DNA of 64,000 nucleotides from Amaranthus tricolor (taxonomy: Eukaryota; Streptophyta; Magnoliopsida; Caryophyllales; Amaranthaceae). The DNA is taken from assembly GCF_026212465.1 (NCBI RefSeq), contig NC_080056.1, forward strand, positions 25,220,239 through 25,284,238, written 5' to 3'. Under the pieces are notes generated by a model. It did not search any database, had not been told where the DNA came from, and saw nothing but the letters and a program-made list of their open reading frames with translations. Below, one piece after another: positions 53,913-62,526 of the stretch. Positions within the stretch are counted from its first letter, which is position 1. The number at the start of each line of letters is the position of its first letter. The position numbers and the translations under genes are program-made.

Positions 53913-56900
53913 TTACGTCCCCGTAACTCTACTAACCTGAAAAAGGTGAGGGTACTTTTCTCGCATAGCGTCTTCTGTTTCCCAAGTAGCTGCTTCACGC
54001 TCATGATTTGACCACAGGACTTTTACCATAACTATATCCTTCCGTCGAGTGCTACGGACCTTCTTGTCCAAGATTCGAATCGGTTGCTCAGGGTAAGACA
54101 AAGATGCATCCAAATCCAAAGGTTCGGGATCTAATACATGAGTGGCTGCGGCATGGTACCGCTTTAGTTGAGACACATGGAATACATCATGTACCTTCTC
54201 TAAAGAGTTTGGAAGAGCTAACCGATAAGCCACTTTACCCACACGTTCCAAAACTTCATACGGCCCTATGAAGCGAGGGCTCAACTTTCCCCGAGCACCA
54301 AAACGTACTACTCCGCGTAAGGGTGATACGCGAAGTAACACCTGTTCTCCCACGGTGAACTCCTCTGGTCGTCGTTTCAAATCAGCATACGACTTTTGGC
54401 GATCCTGTGCTGCCTTCAACCGATCCCTTATCAATCGTACCTTCTCTTTCATCTGAAACAACAATTCAGGTCCTAAGGTCACCGCTTCAGTAAAATCGTC
54501 CCAATAAACCGGGCTGCGACAACGACGCCCATACAAAGCCTCGAATGGGGCCATCTGTATAGAAGCTTGATAACTGTTGTTGTAAGAAAACTCTACTAGA
54601 TCCAAATGTTCATCCCAAGACCCTTGCCACTCCATGGCAATTGCGCGCAACATATCCTCCAATATCTGATTCGTTCGTTCTGTCTGTCCATCCGTCTGCG
54701 GATGAAACGACGTACTATGGAGCAATGTTGTACCCAATGCCTGCTGCAAGGTCTGCCAAAACTGTGACAGATATCGGGTGTCTCTATCTGACACAATAGT
54801 ACGGGGTACACCGTGGAATCGTACGACATTCTTAATGTAAGCTCGTGCCAATTGTTCCATTTCCCAGCGACAGTTCATAGGGATGAAACGTGCCGACTTA
54901 GTCAAACGATCAACTATATCCCATAGTGTATCATTACCTGCTTTCGTTCGAGGTAAACCCACAACAGAGTCCATAGAGATATCATCCCACTTCCATACTG
55001 GTATTTCTAACGGTTGTAATAACCCTCCTGGTCTCTTGTGCTCACTTTTAACCTTCTGACATGTCAGACAGCGTGAGACATAATCTGCAATATCCTTCTT
55101 CATACCCGACCACCAAAACATTAACTTGAGATCTTGGTACATCTTGTCACCACCCGGATGTACTGAAAATTTCGTACAATGGGCTTCATCCAAGATACGT
55201 TCCTTCAAAGATTCCTCCCCTGTCGGTAAACACCAACGACCCTTGAACCTCAAGCTTCCATCTTCATGAACAAGGAATCCCTCTGTTGTTCCTTCCCGTG
55301 CTTGGTCCTTTAATTTCAAGAGTTTCGGGTCTTTATCCTGAGAACTCAAAATTTCCTCAAAGAACGAAGGTCGAATAGCCAAAGCATTCAGACACCCCTG
55401 TAATTCACCTTTACGTACTATTTCCAAGTTCAGTCTAGCAAAATCCCGATGCAACTCCTCAACTCCGTTCAGGGCAGACAGCGAGTGACTAGACTTCCTA
55501 CTCAAAGCATCGGCCACCAAGTTCGCTCGCCCTTCGTGATATATGAACTCCAGGTCATAATCTGTCATCAACTCTAACCACCGACGTTGTCGCATATTTA
55601 AGTCAGGTTGGGTATAGAGGTATTTCAGACTCTGATGATCAGTGTAAATCCTACACTTAACGCCATACAAGTAATGCCGCCATATCTTGAGAGCGAAAAC
55701 TATAGCGGCTAATTCCAGATCATGGGTCGGATAATTAACTTCATGTACCTTCAGTTGTCGAGATGCATAAGCAATCACCTTACGGTCCTGCATCAGAACA
55801 CAACCCAACCCTTTCTTCGACGCGTCACTGTAAACAGTATAATCCAACTTAGGGTCAGGTAGAGTAAGAATAGGAGCCGTAGTTAACCTTTCTTTCAAAG
55901 TCATGAAGGCCTGTTCACATTCATCCGTCCATTGGAACTTCTTCTCTTTCTTCATTAACGAGGTCATGGGCCGAGCAAGACGCGAAAAATCCTTAACAAA
56001 ACGACGATAATACCCGGCCAAACCTAGGAAACTTCGTACCTCGGTGACGTTCTTAGGTGTCGGCCAACTTCGAACTGCCTCCACTTTTACCGGGTCCACC
56101 GAAATACCTTCCTTAGAGACAAAATGACCGAAAAACGATACCTTATCCAACCAAAATTCACACTTCGACAACTTCGCGTACAACTTATTTTCTCGCAGGG
56201 TTTGCAGGACAAAACGTAGATGTTCCTGATGTTCTTCTTGGTCCTTCGAATAGACCAATATGTCATCGATAAAGATAACGACGAATTTATCCAAGTACGC
56301 ACTAAACACTTGGTTCATTAAGCACATGAACGCGGCTGGAGCGTTTGTCAACCCAAACGGCATCACTGTGAACTCATAATGTCCATAACGTGTTCTGAAA
56401 GCGGTTTTATATATATCCCCTTCAGCTATTCTTAGCTGATGATAACCCGATCTTAAGTCAATCTTCGAAAATATTCCGGCTCCTCTCAATTGATCAAACA
56501 AGTCATCTATCCGGGGCAACGGGTATCTATTCTTAACTGTTACTTTGTTTAACTCCCTGTAGTCAATGCATAACCTTAGACTACCATCTTTCTTTCTCAC
56601 AAACAGAACTGGAGCGCCCCAAGGTGAAACACTAGGTCGAATATAACCTTTATTCAACAATTCTTCCAGTTGAGACTTCAACTCCTCCATCTCTTTTGGA
56701 GCCATACGATAAGGGGCCTTAGAAATCGGTCCAGTCCCCGGTACCAAATCAATCGTGAAGTCAATTTCCCGTTGAGGTGGTATTCCGGGAATCTTGTCCG
56801 GAAAAACATCCAAATATTCATTCACCACAGCAACATCCTGGGGATTTCCTTCTATCTTATCCCCCTGACTGATATGACATAAATACAAAGGGTGTCCTTG

Positions 56901-58568
56901 CCTCACAAGCCTTTGCAACTCTAAGGTCGACACCAAATTCGTCCTGGGTCCCTTGGGAAACTTCCTATATCTAACACTTTCCCCACGTGGTCCTTCCAGC
57001 AAAACTCTCTGCTCTCTGCATTCAATAATGGCCTTATACCTTCCCAACCAATCCATCCCCAAAATTACTTCTAAACCTTCCATATCTAACACATACAAGT
57101 CGCTAGGAAAAACTACCTTTCCTATCCTTAAGGGTACATCCCTATACAGTTTTTCACAACTGTACAATTTTTCCGATGGTACAGCCACCATATAAGAAAC
57201 TTTTTCAAAGGTTCCCAAATTCAACTCGTTTACCTTACCCTTTGCAAGAAATGAGCATGTAGCTCCCGAATCAAACAATACATTCACAGCTATAGAATGA
57301 ATGGCGAACGTACCTGTAACCACATCTGCTGCCTGGTCAACTTCTCTTGCATTGACCGCAGATACCCTTCCGCTCGCGGGCTGTACATTATTTCCTCCCA
57401 CGTGATTTCCCCCGCGCTGCATTTCTGACCCTTCTACTCGATTCCCATCCACTCGGCCTTGCCCGCCATAAAAAGGTCGCTGGAACCTCTGACTAGCATT
57501 GCCACGATTTCCATTCCCGTGCTGTTGACTGGCTTGACTACCAGCGTTGTTTAAATTTTGCTGTCGGTTTTGGCCACTCGGATGTTGACTTCCACTCCCT
57601 TTCTTTATGTAGCATTCAAACTCTCTATGCCCCCTCTTGTGGCAAAAGTTACATTCAATCAGATTTCCTTCACAATCCTTTGCCGGATGATTTTTCTTGC
57701 ACCTCTTACAGAAATACCTCCTCTCATTGCCATCTCGATCCAATAATGGCTTAGCAAATTTCGCGTTGTTCCTAATTCCTGAATTCGAATTAGACCCGCC
57801 TCCCTGAAAATTTCCAAAACTCCTTGCTTTCTTATGATAAGAGCCCGGCATATTCTCCAAAACCTGGCCAGGAACTTCCTTCCTTTTCTCTGGGACATTA
57901 CCCTTCTCTTTTTCCTTTTCTTTCCTCAAAATATTCCCTATTTGTGACGCCCGCTTATACATCTGCTCCAGTGTGTTATATCGGTCACTCTCAATATGCT
58001 TTTGAATATCGAAAGACAAACCTAGCTCAAAACATTGCATCTTTTTCTCCTCGGAGGGTACATCATCAGGACAATACTTGAGGTATTCCATAAATTTGTG
58101 GTAATATTCGTCTACCGTCATACTGCCCATCTCCAATCGCGCGAACTCGTTCGACTTATCCTTTCTAACATGCAACGGATAAAATTTCTCTCGCAGAGCC
58201 CTTTTGAACAAATCCCAACCAAAGTCCCCCTCAGTTTGCTCTAACAACCCTGATCTACTGTTTGCCCACCAGTAGTCGGCTTCTCCCACCAAATAAAAGG
58301 CAGCTTGATTGACCTTTAATTCCTCTGGGCACTCTACTACATCGAAAAGCTTGTCAAATTCTCTTAACCAGAGTTCCAGTTCCGATGGTTCCCCCTTACC
58401 ATCGAAAGTCGAGGGTTTACTCTGGCTAATCCTTTTGCTCATTTCTGAGGCTAACTCTGACAAAGACTTCTCTCGGGGTGCACTTACACTTGTTAACGCT
58501 TTCACCAGATTTCTTATCGTACGGTTAGCATTGCCTCGAGACAGACTCTTCCTAGAAATTGGAGGCAT
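53913..58568 (-). CDS. gag-pol: gag-pol polyprotein of a Tekay-like chromovirus, 1,551 aa
   Basis: One uninterrupted frame encodes all structural and enzymatic proteins. The first ATG of the open frame (58568, MPPISRK) is taken as the start; the frame extends nine codons upstream without another ATG. Residues about 50-215 are the gag capsid domain. Two zinc knuckles follow, C287-C290-H294-C299 and C306-C309-H314-C319. Protease has DSG at 433-435 and ILGMDWL at 502-508. Reverse transcriptase has D704 and FIDD at 766-769. RNase H has D915, E952, D977 and D1020. Integrase has H1130, H1137, C1167 and C1170, then D1200, D1261 and E1297 with 35 residues between the last two. GPY is at 1435-1437 and a chromodomain at about 1497-1543 with W1519 and W1529. 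Oddities are Cys749 in FMCLMN, where Asp is usual, and Asp1217 in LWDIVDR, where Val is usual. No frameshift or stop interrupts it. Confidence 0.97.
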   Translation of the reverse strand: MPPISRKSLSRGNANRTIRNLVKALTSVSAPREKSLSELASEMSKRISQSKPSTFDGKGEPSELELWLREFDKLFDVVECPEELKVNQAAFYLVGEADYWWANSRSGLLEQTEGDFGWDLFKRALREKFYPLHVRKDKSNEFARLEMGSMTVDEYYHKFMEYLKYCPDDVPSEEKKMQCFELGLSFDIQKHIESDRYNTLEQMYKRASQIGNILRKEKEKEKGNVPEKRKEVPGQVLENMPGSYHKKARSFGNFQGGGSNSNSGIRNNAKFAKPLLDRDGNERRYFCKRCKKNHPAKDCEGNLIECNFCHKRGHREFECYIKKGSGSQHPSGQNRQQNLNNAGSQASQQHGNGNRGNASQRFQRPFYGGQGRVDGNRVEGSEMQRGGNHVGGNNVQPASGRVSAVNAREVDQAADVVTGTFAIHSIAVNVLFDSGATCSFLAKGKVNELNLGTFEKVSYMVAVPSEKLYSCEKLYRDVPLRIGKVVFPSDLYVLDMEGLEVILGMDWLGRYKAIIECREQRVLLEGPRGESVRYRKFPKGPRTNLVSTLELQRLVRQGHPLYLCHISQGDKIEGNPQDVAVVNEYLDVFPDKIPGIPPQREIDFTIDLVPGTGPISKAPYRMAPKEMEELKSQLEELLNKGYIRPSVSPWGAPVLFVRKKDGSLRLCIDYRELNKVTVKNRYPLPRIDDLFDQLRGAGIFSKIDLRSGYHQLRIAEGDIYKTAFRTRYGHYEFTVMPFGLTNAPAAFMCLMNQVFSAYLDKFVVIFIDDILVYSKDQEEHQEHLRFVLQTLRENKLYAKLSKCEFWLDKVSFFGHFVSKEGISVDPVKVEAVRSWPTPKNVTEVRSFLGLAGYYRRFVKDFSRLARPMTSLMKKEKKFQWTDECEQAFMTLKERLTTAPILTLPDPKLDYTVYSDASKKGLGCVLMQDRKVIAYASRQLKVHEVNYPTHDLELAAIVFALKIWRHYLYGVKCRIYTDHQSLKYLYTQPDLNMRQRRWLELMTDYDLEFIYHEGRANLVADALSRKSSHSLSALNGVEELHRDFARLNLEIVRKGELQGCLNALAIRPSFFEEILSSQDKDPKLLKLKDQAREGTTEGFLVHEDGSLRFKGRWCLPTGEESLKERILDEAHCTKFSVHPGGDKMYQDLKLMFWWSGMKKDIADYVSRCLTCQKVKSEHKRPGGLLQPLEIPVWKWDDISMDSVVGLPRTKAGNDTLWDIVDRLTKSARFIPMNCRWEMEQLARAYIKNVVRFHGVPRTIVSDRDTRYLSQFWQTLQQALGTTLLHSTSFHPQTDGQTERTNQILEDMLRAIAMEWQGSWDEHLDLVEFSYNNSYQASIQMAPFEALYGRRCRSPVYWDDFTEAVTLGPELLFQMKEKVRLIRDRLKAAQDRQKSYADLKRRPEEFTVGEQVLLRVSPLRGVVRFGARGKLSPRFIGPYEVLERVGKVAYRLALPNSLEKVHDVFHVSQLKRYHAAATHVLDPEPLDLDASLSYPEQPIRILDKKVRSTRRKDIVMVKVLWSNHEREAATWETEDAMREKYPHLFQVSRVTGT

Positions 58569-58571
58569 CTT

Positions 58572-58821
58572 CTGCAAACGAAAAAAAGGTACAAATCAAA
58601 AGAAAGTCCTAAGATTCGTAGCCTTTGGAGAAAGAACAAGGTTTGCTGGGCAACCCTAACAGTCGATTACTAGTTCGTTTATATCCCTAGATATATATAC
58701 ATATATATAAGTATTATCATTATCATTATTAACGTTATTTACTATTATTGTTATTATTATTGTTTTATGTATATATATGTGCTTGCAAAAAGGAAATTAC
58801 GTATGTAATGCACAAACTTAC
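58572..58821 (-). other. possible leader intron ending just before gag-pol
   Basis: On the minus strand a pyrimidine run and TTTGCAG end at 58572, three bases before the gag-pol ATG at 58568, which matches a plant 3' splice site very well. The 250 bases upstream are AT-rich with low-complexity ATT and TATA runs, as in plant introns. They begin with GTAAGT at 58821-58816, a consensus donor, though the preceding bases are TT rather than AG. An alternative donor, AAG/GTAATA, is at 58913. No convincing branch site stands out. Splicing is a prediction only. The region shows no other feature apart from microsatellite-like AT runs at about 58685-58785. Confidence 0.35.
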
Positions 58822-58996
58822 AATACCGTATGAACAGCAAACACACTTCAATATTTTATATATATATCTTTTAATACATCGAAAGTCGTCTCATGCAAGA
58901 GTTACATTATTACCTTATCACTTATTTGATTAAAAAGATACAACTTCAAATATCTCAAAGAAAGATGCGAAAACAAAATAAAAAGGTATAGAACAT

Positions 58997-59560
58997 CTAG
59001 CGCCAAGCATCCCAAGTGTCAACACCCTCATCGTAACTTGCTATATCGAAGTCCTCATCATCCTCGTCTTCTCCAGAATCAGAGCTGGAGTCTGAATACG
59101 ATCCATCTGATTCACTACCACTATCACTGGGGCTGCTTAATGGTACATCCTCTACGTCCTCTTCAGGATCTTCCTCATCAGACCACCCCCTATCAAACCC
59201 AACCTCAAAGCCATATAAGTCGTAATGCGATCCCCAGTTCTCCCTCTCGTCATCATCGCCGGAAATTTCTATATAAGTAGGCGGTTCACGACTAGGCTCC
59301 CACATCTCGATATCACTCTCTTCCTGAGCCTCAGTTTCCACCTGTGGGGAATCAAGAAGAATCCGCTCTCTTAACGGTTCCGTGGTCACATTGGTGCCGC
59401 CCGATACTGGAGACTCGCCCTTCCTCTCAGGTGCTACACTCTTCCTAGATTCAGACAAACGATGTAACCTATTTAGGTCCAAATCTAAATCGTAACATAC
59501 TATTGGCTTTTTCCCTGACCATAAGCATCCTCTCCCTATAGTCTTGGATACTTTCGCCAC
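58997..59560 (-). CDS. acidic upstream open frame of the retrotransposon (uncertain)
   Basis: A 187-codon open frame lies between the primer binding site and gag-pol, on the same strand. It opens right after a stop at 59564-59566, its first listed codon is GTG, and its first true ATG is codon 86 (59305), so it has no ordinary start of its own. The first 75 residues are mixed and basic. The last 87 contain 34 Asp or Glu against 3 Arg and no Lys, with Ser-Asp runs such as SDSSSDSGEDEDDED. I recognise no domain. Its start overlaps the end of the 74-codon frame at 59469-59693 in the +1 frame relative to that frame. It may be the second half of one protein reached by frameshifting or splicing, or a decayed gene. 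It ends 428 bp before the gag-pol ATG. Confidence 0.4.
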   Translation of the reverse strand: MAKVSKTIGRGCLWSGKKPIVCYDLDLDLNRLHRLSESRKSVAPERKGESPVSGGTNVTTEPLRERILLDSPQVETEAQEESDIEMWEPSREPPTYIEISGDDDERENWGSHYDLYGFEVGFDRGWSDEEDPEEDVEDVPLSSPSDSGSESDGSYSDSSSDSGEDEDDEDFDIASYDEGVDTWDAWR

Positions 59561-59693
59561 TCCTTATTTTCCATATGTCAGCGTTGGAGACTTCTATCCA
59601 AGCAGTTTCATAGTCGAACATCGGTACCTCTCTCGATCCACTAGGGGTGTGTGTGTCCATAGGTGTCTTTCCCAAATTCATATTCCTGAACAT
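59469..59693 (-). CDS. small leader open frame, 74 aa (uncertain)
   Basis: This frame starts with ATG at 59693 (MFRNMNLG) and is the first open frame of any length after the primer binding site. A second in-frame ATG is at 59681. It is rich in charged residues (for example DYRERMLMVREK) and has no domain that I recognise. It ends in TAG at 59469-59471. The acidic frame overlaps its last 30 codons, one base forward, so a +1 shift anywhere in 59472-59563 would join the two into a protein of about 230 residues. Ribosomes scanning an unspliced transcript would meet its ATG well before that of gag-pol. Confidence 0.35.
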   Translation of the reverse strand: MFRNMNLGKTPMDTHTPSGSREVPMFDYETAWIEVSNADIWKIRSGESIQDYRERMLMVREKANSMLRFRFGPK

Positions 59694-59870
59694 ATACACA
59701 TAACGAAAAGTAACAGGTAAGAAAATTGATAACTAAGGACACCTAGAACACTATATAACCCTAATGGTCCAAAGCCAGATACATCACAACAAACACATTC
59801 AATATATTCGACCATTCCCCATCTCTCATTCCTAAGGTCTGATATTCCTTTTAGCTCCTAGGGAACGTTA
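59694..59870 (-). other. untranslated leader after the primer binding site
   Basis: This 177-bp stretch between the primer binding site and the first ATG frame has no long open frame. It contains a weaker intron-like signal on the minus strand, GTATCT at 59782 and a pyrimidine-rich tract ending TATATGTTCAG at 59686, which would make a 97-base intron and remove the first ATG of the small frame. In retroelements this part of the RNA usually carries dimerisation and packaging signals, but I see no specific motif. Confidence 0.4.
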
Positions 59871-59882
59871 GCTCTGATACCA
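59871..59882 (-). other. primer binding site, initiator tRNA-Met type
   Basis: On the minus strand TGGTATCAGAGC begins two bases (AT) inside the 5' LTR end TGTTACA. This is the plant initiator methionine tRNA 3'-end complement that is standard for Tekay and many other plant LTR retrotransposons. It fixes 59885-62521 as the 5' LTR and the minus strand as the sense strand. Confidence 0.95.
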
Positions 59883-59884
59883 AT

Positions 59885-62521
59885 TGTAACAGCCCGTTTT
59901 AAATGACCCGGAAAGAAATCATGTGAAAACATGATTCCGGTTCATAAACGGACGCAAGAAACCCATCTTTACTCGGATCGTCAACGTCCCACCGGTAAAG
60001 GAATATGGTCCACAAGGTAAACAGCGCCAAACAAACCAAACAAATCAGCGGAAGTCTTTACTTACAAGTCGAGAGCCCACCGGCCTCTAAACAAATTAAA
60101 AATTGTACGTGATAAAAGAGAAACATCATAAACTTCGGTTACATAAACTGAGTTATTTAGTCTCATTACAAAGTAAGTCTAGACTTGATAGTTACGGGTT
60201 CTAAGCTGAATCCTCACTCCAGCCCCCTCCTGAATTAACCTGCTGCACGTCGTATGATAACACGTAGCAGGTTCCAAAGAACAACCAATACACGTCAGAG
60301 ACTTCATACATATGCTAAACAGGTTGAATACAAGCATTGTGTTTACCCTAGCATGCAAAGGCTCTATTATGTAATCTTTGTTCATTATTTCCAACCTTGC
60401 AACGTTGCCCGACATGTGCGGGTCGTACAAGTCATATTTCCAATTTGTTTTGGTGGAATACACTTAGGAGAGCTAATCCCAAGGCAACCACCTACCTAAG
60501 ACGTTGCCCGTCCTGTTCGGGTCGCCAAAGGCTAAGTATGCATACCCCCATGGTGATCATAAAGATCCCTGAATGCCATGGGAAAAATAGTTGATAATTT
60601 TCCAATTCATTTGTTAACCCTTTTGGGTAACATATCCATAAATTCTCAATTTCCACATAATCATTTCATATTATTTGAGGTGTCTAATCCTTATGTGATT
60701 ACAATGACTTGATTAGGAATAAAACAACATTACTTGCACAACCATATAAACAGTATGGTCTAAGCGTGTACCTTTAAGCACAGCAAATCCAAACGACGTT
60801 TACGCACGACAAGAATTTCACCCTCTTATGAATCGAGGTCCTAATTAACAAACACACAAAACGACCACGTTTAATAACGGGTTTACACAAACAATCCACT
60901 CCATACTACTAAAATATCACAAAGACTTGATAATTTCAAATGTTTTCATCCAATTCATGATCGCTCCAAAATTCCCATTCTGACCAGAAACTTTTATGGC
61001 CAAATCGGACAGTTTAGAAAATTCAAATTAAAAATCCGACTTCACCGTTGCGTCCGGAACGCATCAATTATCTTGGGTACCAAATTTCATAATTTCTAGC
61101 ATCCGATTACTATTTTTAATTATTTTAAGCGTTTTACGAGTTTTAAAAAAACGCATCGGTTAAATAAAACCACAACGAAACACACCCGATACTCGGATCA
61201 GGGCGCCACTACCGAGGCAGCAGCTGCTGTCCGAAAATTCCTGCTACTTAAATTATTTTTATTATATTTATATATATTTTTTTTTATGTAAATTATTTAA
61301 TCCTTTTTAAATCTCCATACCAAAATATATCTAACCAAAACCAAATTTACCTTTTACTAAAATAAAACAAATAAAACCAAATCTCCTATCCCACCATCCA
61401 CTTGATATTTCCACACATGTAACAATACATAAAATCCCATCAACAATCCAAGCCATCATCAAAACATAAAACTAACAATTTAAAATATATTAATCCACAA
61501 GATCCTTCAAAAGCAATTAAAGTTTCATAACCCATGATAATTAAATTAAATACTTGATTCTCTTATCAAATTAAAATTTTGTAGAAAATCATGTATCATC
61601 ATTTTTGAATCAAACACATATATAAGGACAATCCTTTAAACAAATCAAATTTTGTTAAAGGATTTATAAACTCATGGATACCCACATTACTTAATCCATA
61701 CACTTAAAATTTCTTCTAACAAACTAACATCTTGCTAGAGAAATATAAGCCATAAAATAAATACATTTTTAACCTTTGAATAAACTTTATTCTTATAACA
61801 AATTTAAACTTTGTTAAAGAATGTAAATCAAGGAAAATTTTGCATAACAGAGATATGATTTAACCCTTTTAACAAATCAATTTTATCAAAGGATTATAAA
61901 AGAAAACTTATGTAAAATACTCAATCCTCCTAATAAGTCATAGGATTTCATCATATTGAAAGAAATATTATATAATCTCATACTAGAATTTCTTATAAAT
62001 AAAAATTTATAATTAGCAACTCAACTTACTTACCCTTTGATTTGAAGATTGAATTTGAACAAAGTTTTTTTTTTTTTTTTTATATGGCTGCCGAAAAACA
62101 AGCACAAGAAGAGGAAGAATTTCTGAATTTTTTTGAAAGTGTGAGGTAGTGTGAGGAAGACAATTGATGCTTAGGATTAATTAGGAATTCAAGGACCAAT
62201 TAAACACTCCTAATTACACCATCATGAGAGGAGTTACAAAAACTCCTCCCATACCCCCAAACCGGCAGCCCCCTTCAAATTCCCACCTATATTTTTTTTT
62301 AATTATTAACTAATTAATTGAGTAATTATTGTGTTATTATCACAATCGAAACAAAACGTCATGCGATAAAACTCGTTACCGTTAAAATTAACCTACTTTG
62401 TTACTTATAATTAATTATGTAAAATAATATAATTTAATATTACTTATTTATTTTATTTTGTTATATTTTATTTTATTATATATTATTTATTTTTAAACCC
62501 GATAAATTACGGGGTGTTACA
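59885..62521 (-). repeat. 5' LTR of the retrotransposon (right on the + strand)
   Basis: This 2,637-bp LTR starts (minus strand) TGTAACACCCCG at 62521 and ends CGGGCTGTTACA at 59885. Compared with the 3' LTR it has substitutions at 60024, 60707, 60863, 61278, 61288 and 62352 and lacks one C present at 51460. That is about 0.23% divergence. It should carry the promoter for the genomic RNA. It also carries the U5-end hairpin at 59908-59940 and the paired hairpins at 60403-60425 and 60502-60524. No protein domain is encoded. Confidence 0.97.
61265..61274 (-). promoter_or_regulatory. candidate TATA box of the 5' LTR promoter
   Basis: Minus-strand TATATAAATA, identical to the copy in the 3' LTR, would place the start of the genomic RNA near 61240. 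This implies a U3 of about 1.3 kb and an R-U5 of about 1.35 kb, so a long untranslated leader precedes the primer site. It is chosen for its match to the consensus and the less AT-rich sequence downstream; no experimental or motif-model support is available here. Confidence 0.35.
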
Positions 62522-62526
62522 CTAAC
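62522..62526. repeat. target site duplication CTAAC, right copy
   Basis: CTAAC follows the LTR end directly and matches 51107-51111. Removing the element and one copy restores a normal monomer register (AAGC-CTAAC-TCC), so no satellite was lost at insertion. Confidence 0.95.

Larger units (their letters stand above)
51112..62521 (-). mobile_element. full-length Ty3/gypsy chromovirus (Tekay/Del-like), 11,410 bp
   Basis: The element has two 2.64-kb LTRs ending in TGTAACA...TGTTACA, a tRNA-iMet-type primer binding site, a polypurine tract, and one continuous gag-pol frame of 1,551 codons on the minus strand. The domain order protease, reverse transcriptase, RNase H, integrase places it in Ty3/gypsy. 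A chromodomain after the integrase GPY motif makes it a chromovirus. Long LTRs and this chromodomain type suggest the Tekay (Del) lineage, though only a phylogeny would settle it. It is bounded by a 5-bp target duplication and lies in satellite on both sides. All catalytic residues I checked are present, so it may be, or recently was, autonomous. Between primer site and gag there are two unusual small open frames. Confidence 0.97.

Noticed and set aside
54268..58659. Several plus- and minus-strand open frames of 60-116 codons inside or overlapping gag-pol
   Set aside because: They lie in other frames of a clearly real polyprotein gene and show no independent start context or domain.
58685..58785. 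TATA and ATT microsatellite runs as a separate promoter
   Set aside because: Low-complexity AT runs are expected in an intron-like or untranslated leader segment; nothing marks a start site.
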